From NCBI RefSeq assembly GCF_934202235.1, contig NZ_CAKPXS010000064.1:1-5986 (forward strand): a stretch of 5,986 nt of DNA, given 5' to 3'. Source of the DNA: an uncultured Limosilactobacillus sp. (lineage in GTDB: Bacteria > Bacillota > Bacilli > Lactobacillales > Lactobacillaceae). A model generated the notes under the pieces. That model was not told the DNA's origin. It did not search any database and worked only from the letters and a program-made list of their open reading frames with translations. The translations under genes and the position numbers were made by a program. Within the stretch, counting starts at the first letter, position 1, and each line of letters opens with the position of its first letter. Shown here in pieces: positions 5,050 to 5,986 of this stretch.

Positions 5050-5986
5050 TTACAGGTTCTTATCCATGACGAAGGTCAAATCTGATAGTTGCAGCCCGTG
5101 CATCATCAGGTCGGCCATTAGCTTCTTCGTCCGCTTGGCCATTTCAGCGACCAGTTCGTGCTGGTTCTTGCTGAGGATTTCGCTGGCTTCGTTGTTAGTG
5201 AAACCTTCGACTTGGGGAGCGACCTTGTCAATCCAGGTGTAGAAGTATTGACGGGCATCCTTGAGGTAGTCGTCATCAGCCTTCGTGAACTGGCTTAGGT
5301 GTGATTCAACCAGCATCGACAGCCCCCGGTACATCCAGTAGGCGCTCTTGAAGTCCATGTTCATCTTCATTGGTGTGTTAGCATACGACGGTTCCATGTC
5401 GGCCGCGTTACCGAAGAACGGTACGTACGGCGTGAATGATGGGATCCCGAAGCACAGCCATAGAATCGTCGAGGCCGCTTCCGGCAGGTCTGGCTTGACT
5501 TGCAGGACGTGGGAGTTCTGTGTCCGGTTCAATGAAATTGGCCGGAAGAAGTGCTTTTGTTCGTCAGTTCCTTCGTGGCCCAGTGGGTCGTAAACGGTTC
5601 CCTGGTAGTGGCTGCTGAGGACTTGTTGAACTTCTTCCAGGGTAATCTTGTGGTCGGCCTTCATGATAAACGGCAGGTTGAAGTCTAACGGGTCGAGCTT
5701 TACTTCGGGGCTCAGTACCAGGTGACCGTACCATTGCCGACTTGTGTTGTAGTGCTGGTCAAAGACGTTGGCCGTTCCAAAAATCCGCCGGAAGTTCCAG
5801 CCATCGAGGTCAGGATTGAGGTGGTGCTTTTCCACGAAGTCCTGGATACCATCGGACCACATAAAGTTTTGTGGGTCGTCAAAGTCGACTTCCTGGATGG
5901 CCACCCGGTTGCCAGTAACGGCGTAGCAGTCATCCGGAATCCGTTGGGCAACCCAGTGGTGACCAGTAACGATTTCCATGTACCAA
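5050..5986 (-). CDS. pepD: Dipeptidase PepD, C69 family (5' end outside the window)
   Basis: The 311 or so codons present are the C-terminal part of a C69 family dipeptidase, an Ntn-hydrolase that cleaves a broad range of dipeptides in the cytoplasm of lactic acid bacteria during peptide use. The visible start, WYMEIVTGHHWVAQRIPDD, is a characteristic internal stretch of this family, followed by CYAVTGNRVAIQEVDFDD; the reading frame runs open to the edge, so the ATG at 5979 is internal. Family members are about 470-480 residues, so roughly 160 residues lie beyond the edge, including the N-terminal cysteine nucleophile, which cannot be checked here. The middle contains long conserved stretches (for example NSHVLQVKPDLP and LCFGIPSFTPYVPFFGNA) and the C-terminus is the helical end at VMDKNL. 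The stop is 14 bp before the shared terminator. No frameshift is seen. Confidence 0.92.
   Translation of the reverse strand, partial: WYMEIVTGHHWVAQRIPDDCYAVTGNRVAIQEVDFDDPQNFMWSDGIQDFVEKHHLNPDLDGWNFRRIFGTANVFDQHYNTSRQWYGHLVLSPEVKLDPLDFNLPFIMKADHKITLEEVQQVLSSHYQGTVYDPLGHEGTDEQKHFFRPISLNRTQNSHVLQVKPDLPEAASTILWLCFGIPSFTPYVPFFGNAADMEPSYANTPMKMNMDFKSAYWMYRGLSMLVESHLSQFTKADDDYLKDARQYFYTWIDKVAPQVEGFTNNEASEILSKNQHELVAEMAKRTKKLMADLMMHGLQLSDLTFVMDKNL

Noticed and set aside
5712..5951. Second minus-strand frame within pepD and the plus-strand frame at 5348-5593
   Set aside because: Both overlap the well-matched dipeptidase frame and have low-complexity Thr/Ser-rich or unstructured translations.
5977..5979. 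ATG 5979 as the true start of the dipeptidase
   Set aside because: The frame continues open to the edge with WY before this Met, as in the middle of C69 dipeptidases, and the catalytic N-terminal region would be missing.

Overview
The window looks like chromosome of a low-GC-phylum lactic acid bacterium, most likely a heterofermentative lactobacillus of the Limosilactobacillus type. The reasons are a NrdI flavoprotein of class Ib ribonucleotide reductase, a lactobacillal C69 dipeptidase (PepD), purine-rich Shine-Dalgarno sites with many GTG/TTG starts, and coding DNA that by eye is about half G+C, higher than in most lactobacilli. The genus is an inference from protein resemblance and composition, not a database match. 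I see no phage, transposon, CRISPR array, tRNA or rRNA.

Layout: positions 1-102 hold a bidirectional terminator. Two housekeeping genes follow on the minus strand: nrdI (103-570) and a CNNM/CorC-type membrane protein with CBS domains (658-2028). A 141-bp divergent promoter region (2029-2169) separates them from a tight four-gene plus-strand operon (2170-5001). The operon encodes a protein with the outline of an ABC transporter ATPase but no catalytic motifs, a small SDR/NmrA-like protein without the glycine-rich dinucleotide-binding motif, a DUF1836 (YkrK-like) putative DNA-binding protein, and a hydrophobic protein with about 8-9 membrane segments. A strong hairpin at 5006-5035 ends the operon and also serves the convergent pepD gene (5050 to beyond the right edge), of which only the C-terminal two thirds or so is present.

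How the genes fit together: nrdI, the CNNM protein and pepD are ordinary metabolic or transport genes with well-supported families. The four-gene operon is the part I cannot match to a named system. Intergenic gaps are 11 nt, a 14-nt overlap and 6 nt, so the genes are probably co-transcribed and translationally linked. Two successive proteins keep a recognisable nucleotide-binding fold while losing the residues that bind the nucleotide, although both reading frames are intact. I infer that these proteins act as structural, sensory or regulatory partners rather than enzymes, perhaps for the membrane protein, with the DUF1836 protein as regulator. This is a hypothesis from the sequence alone.
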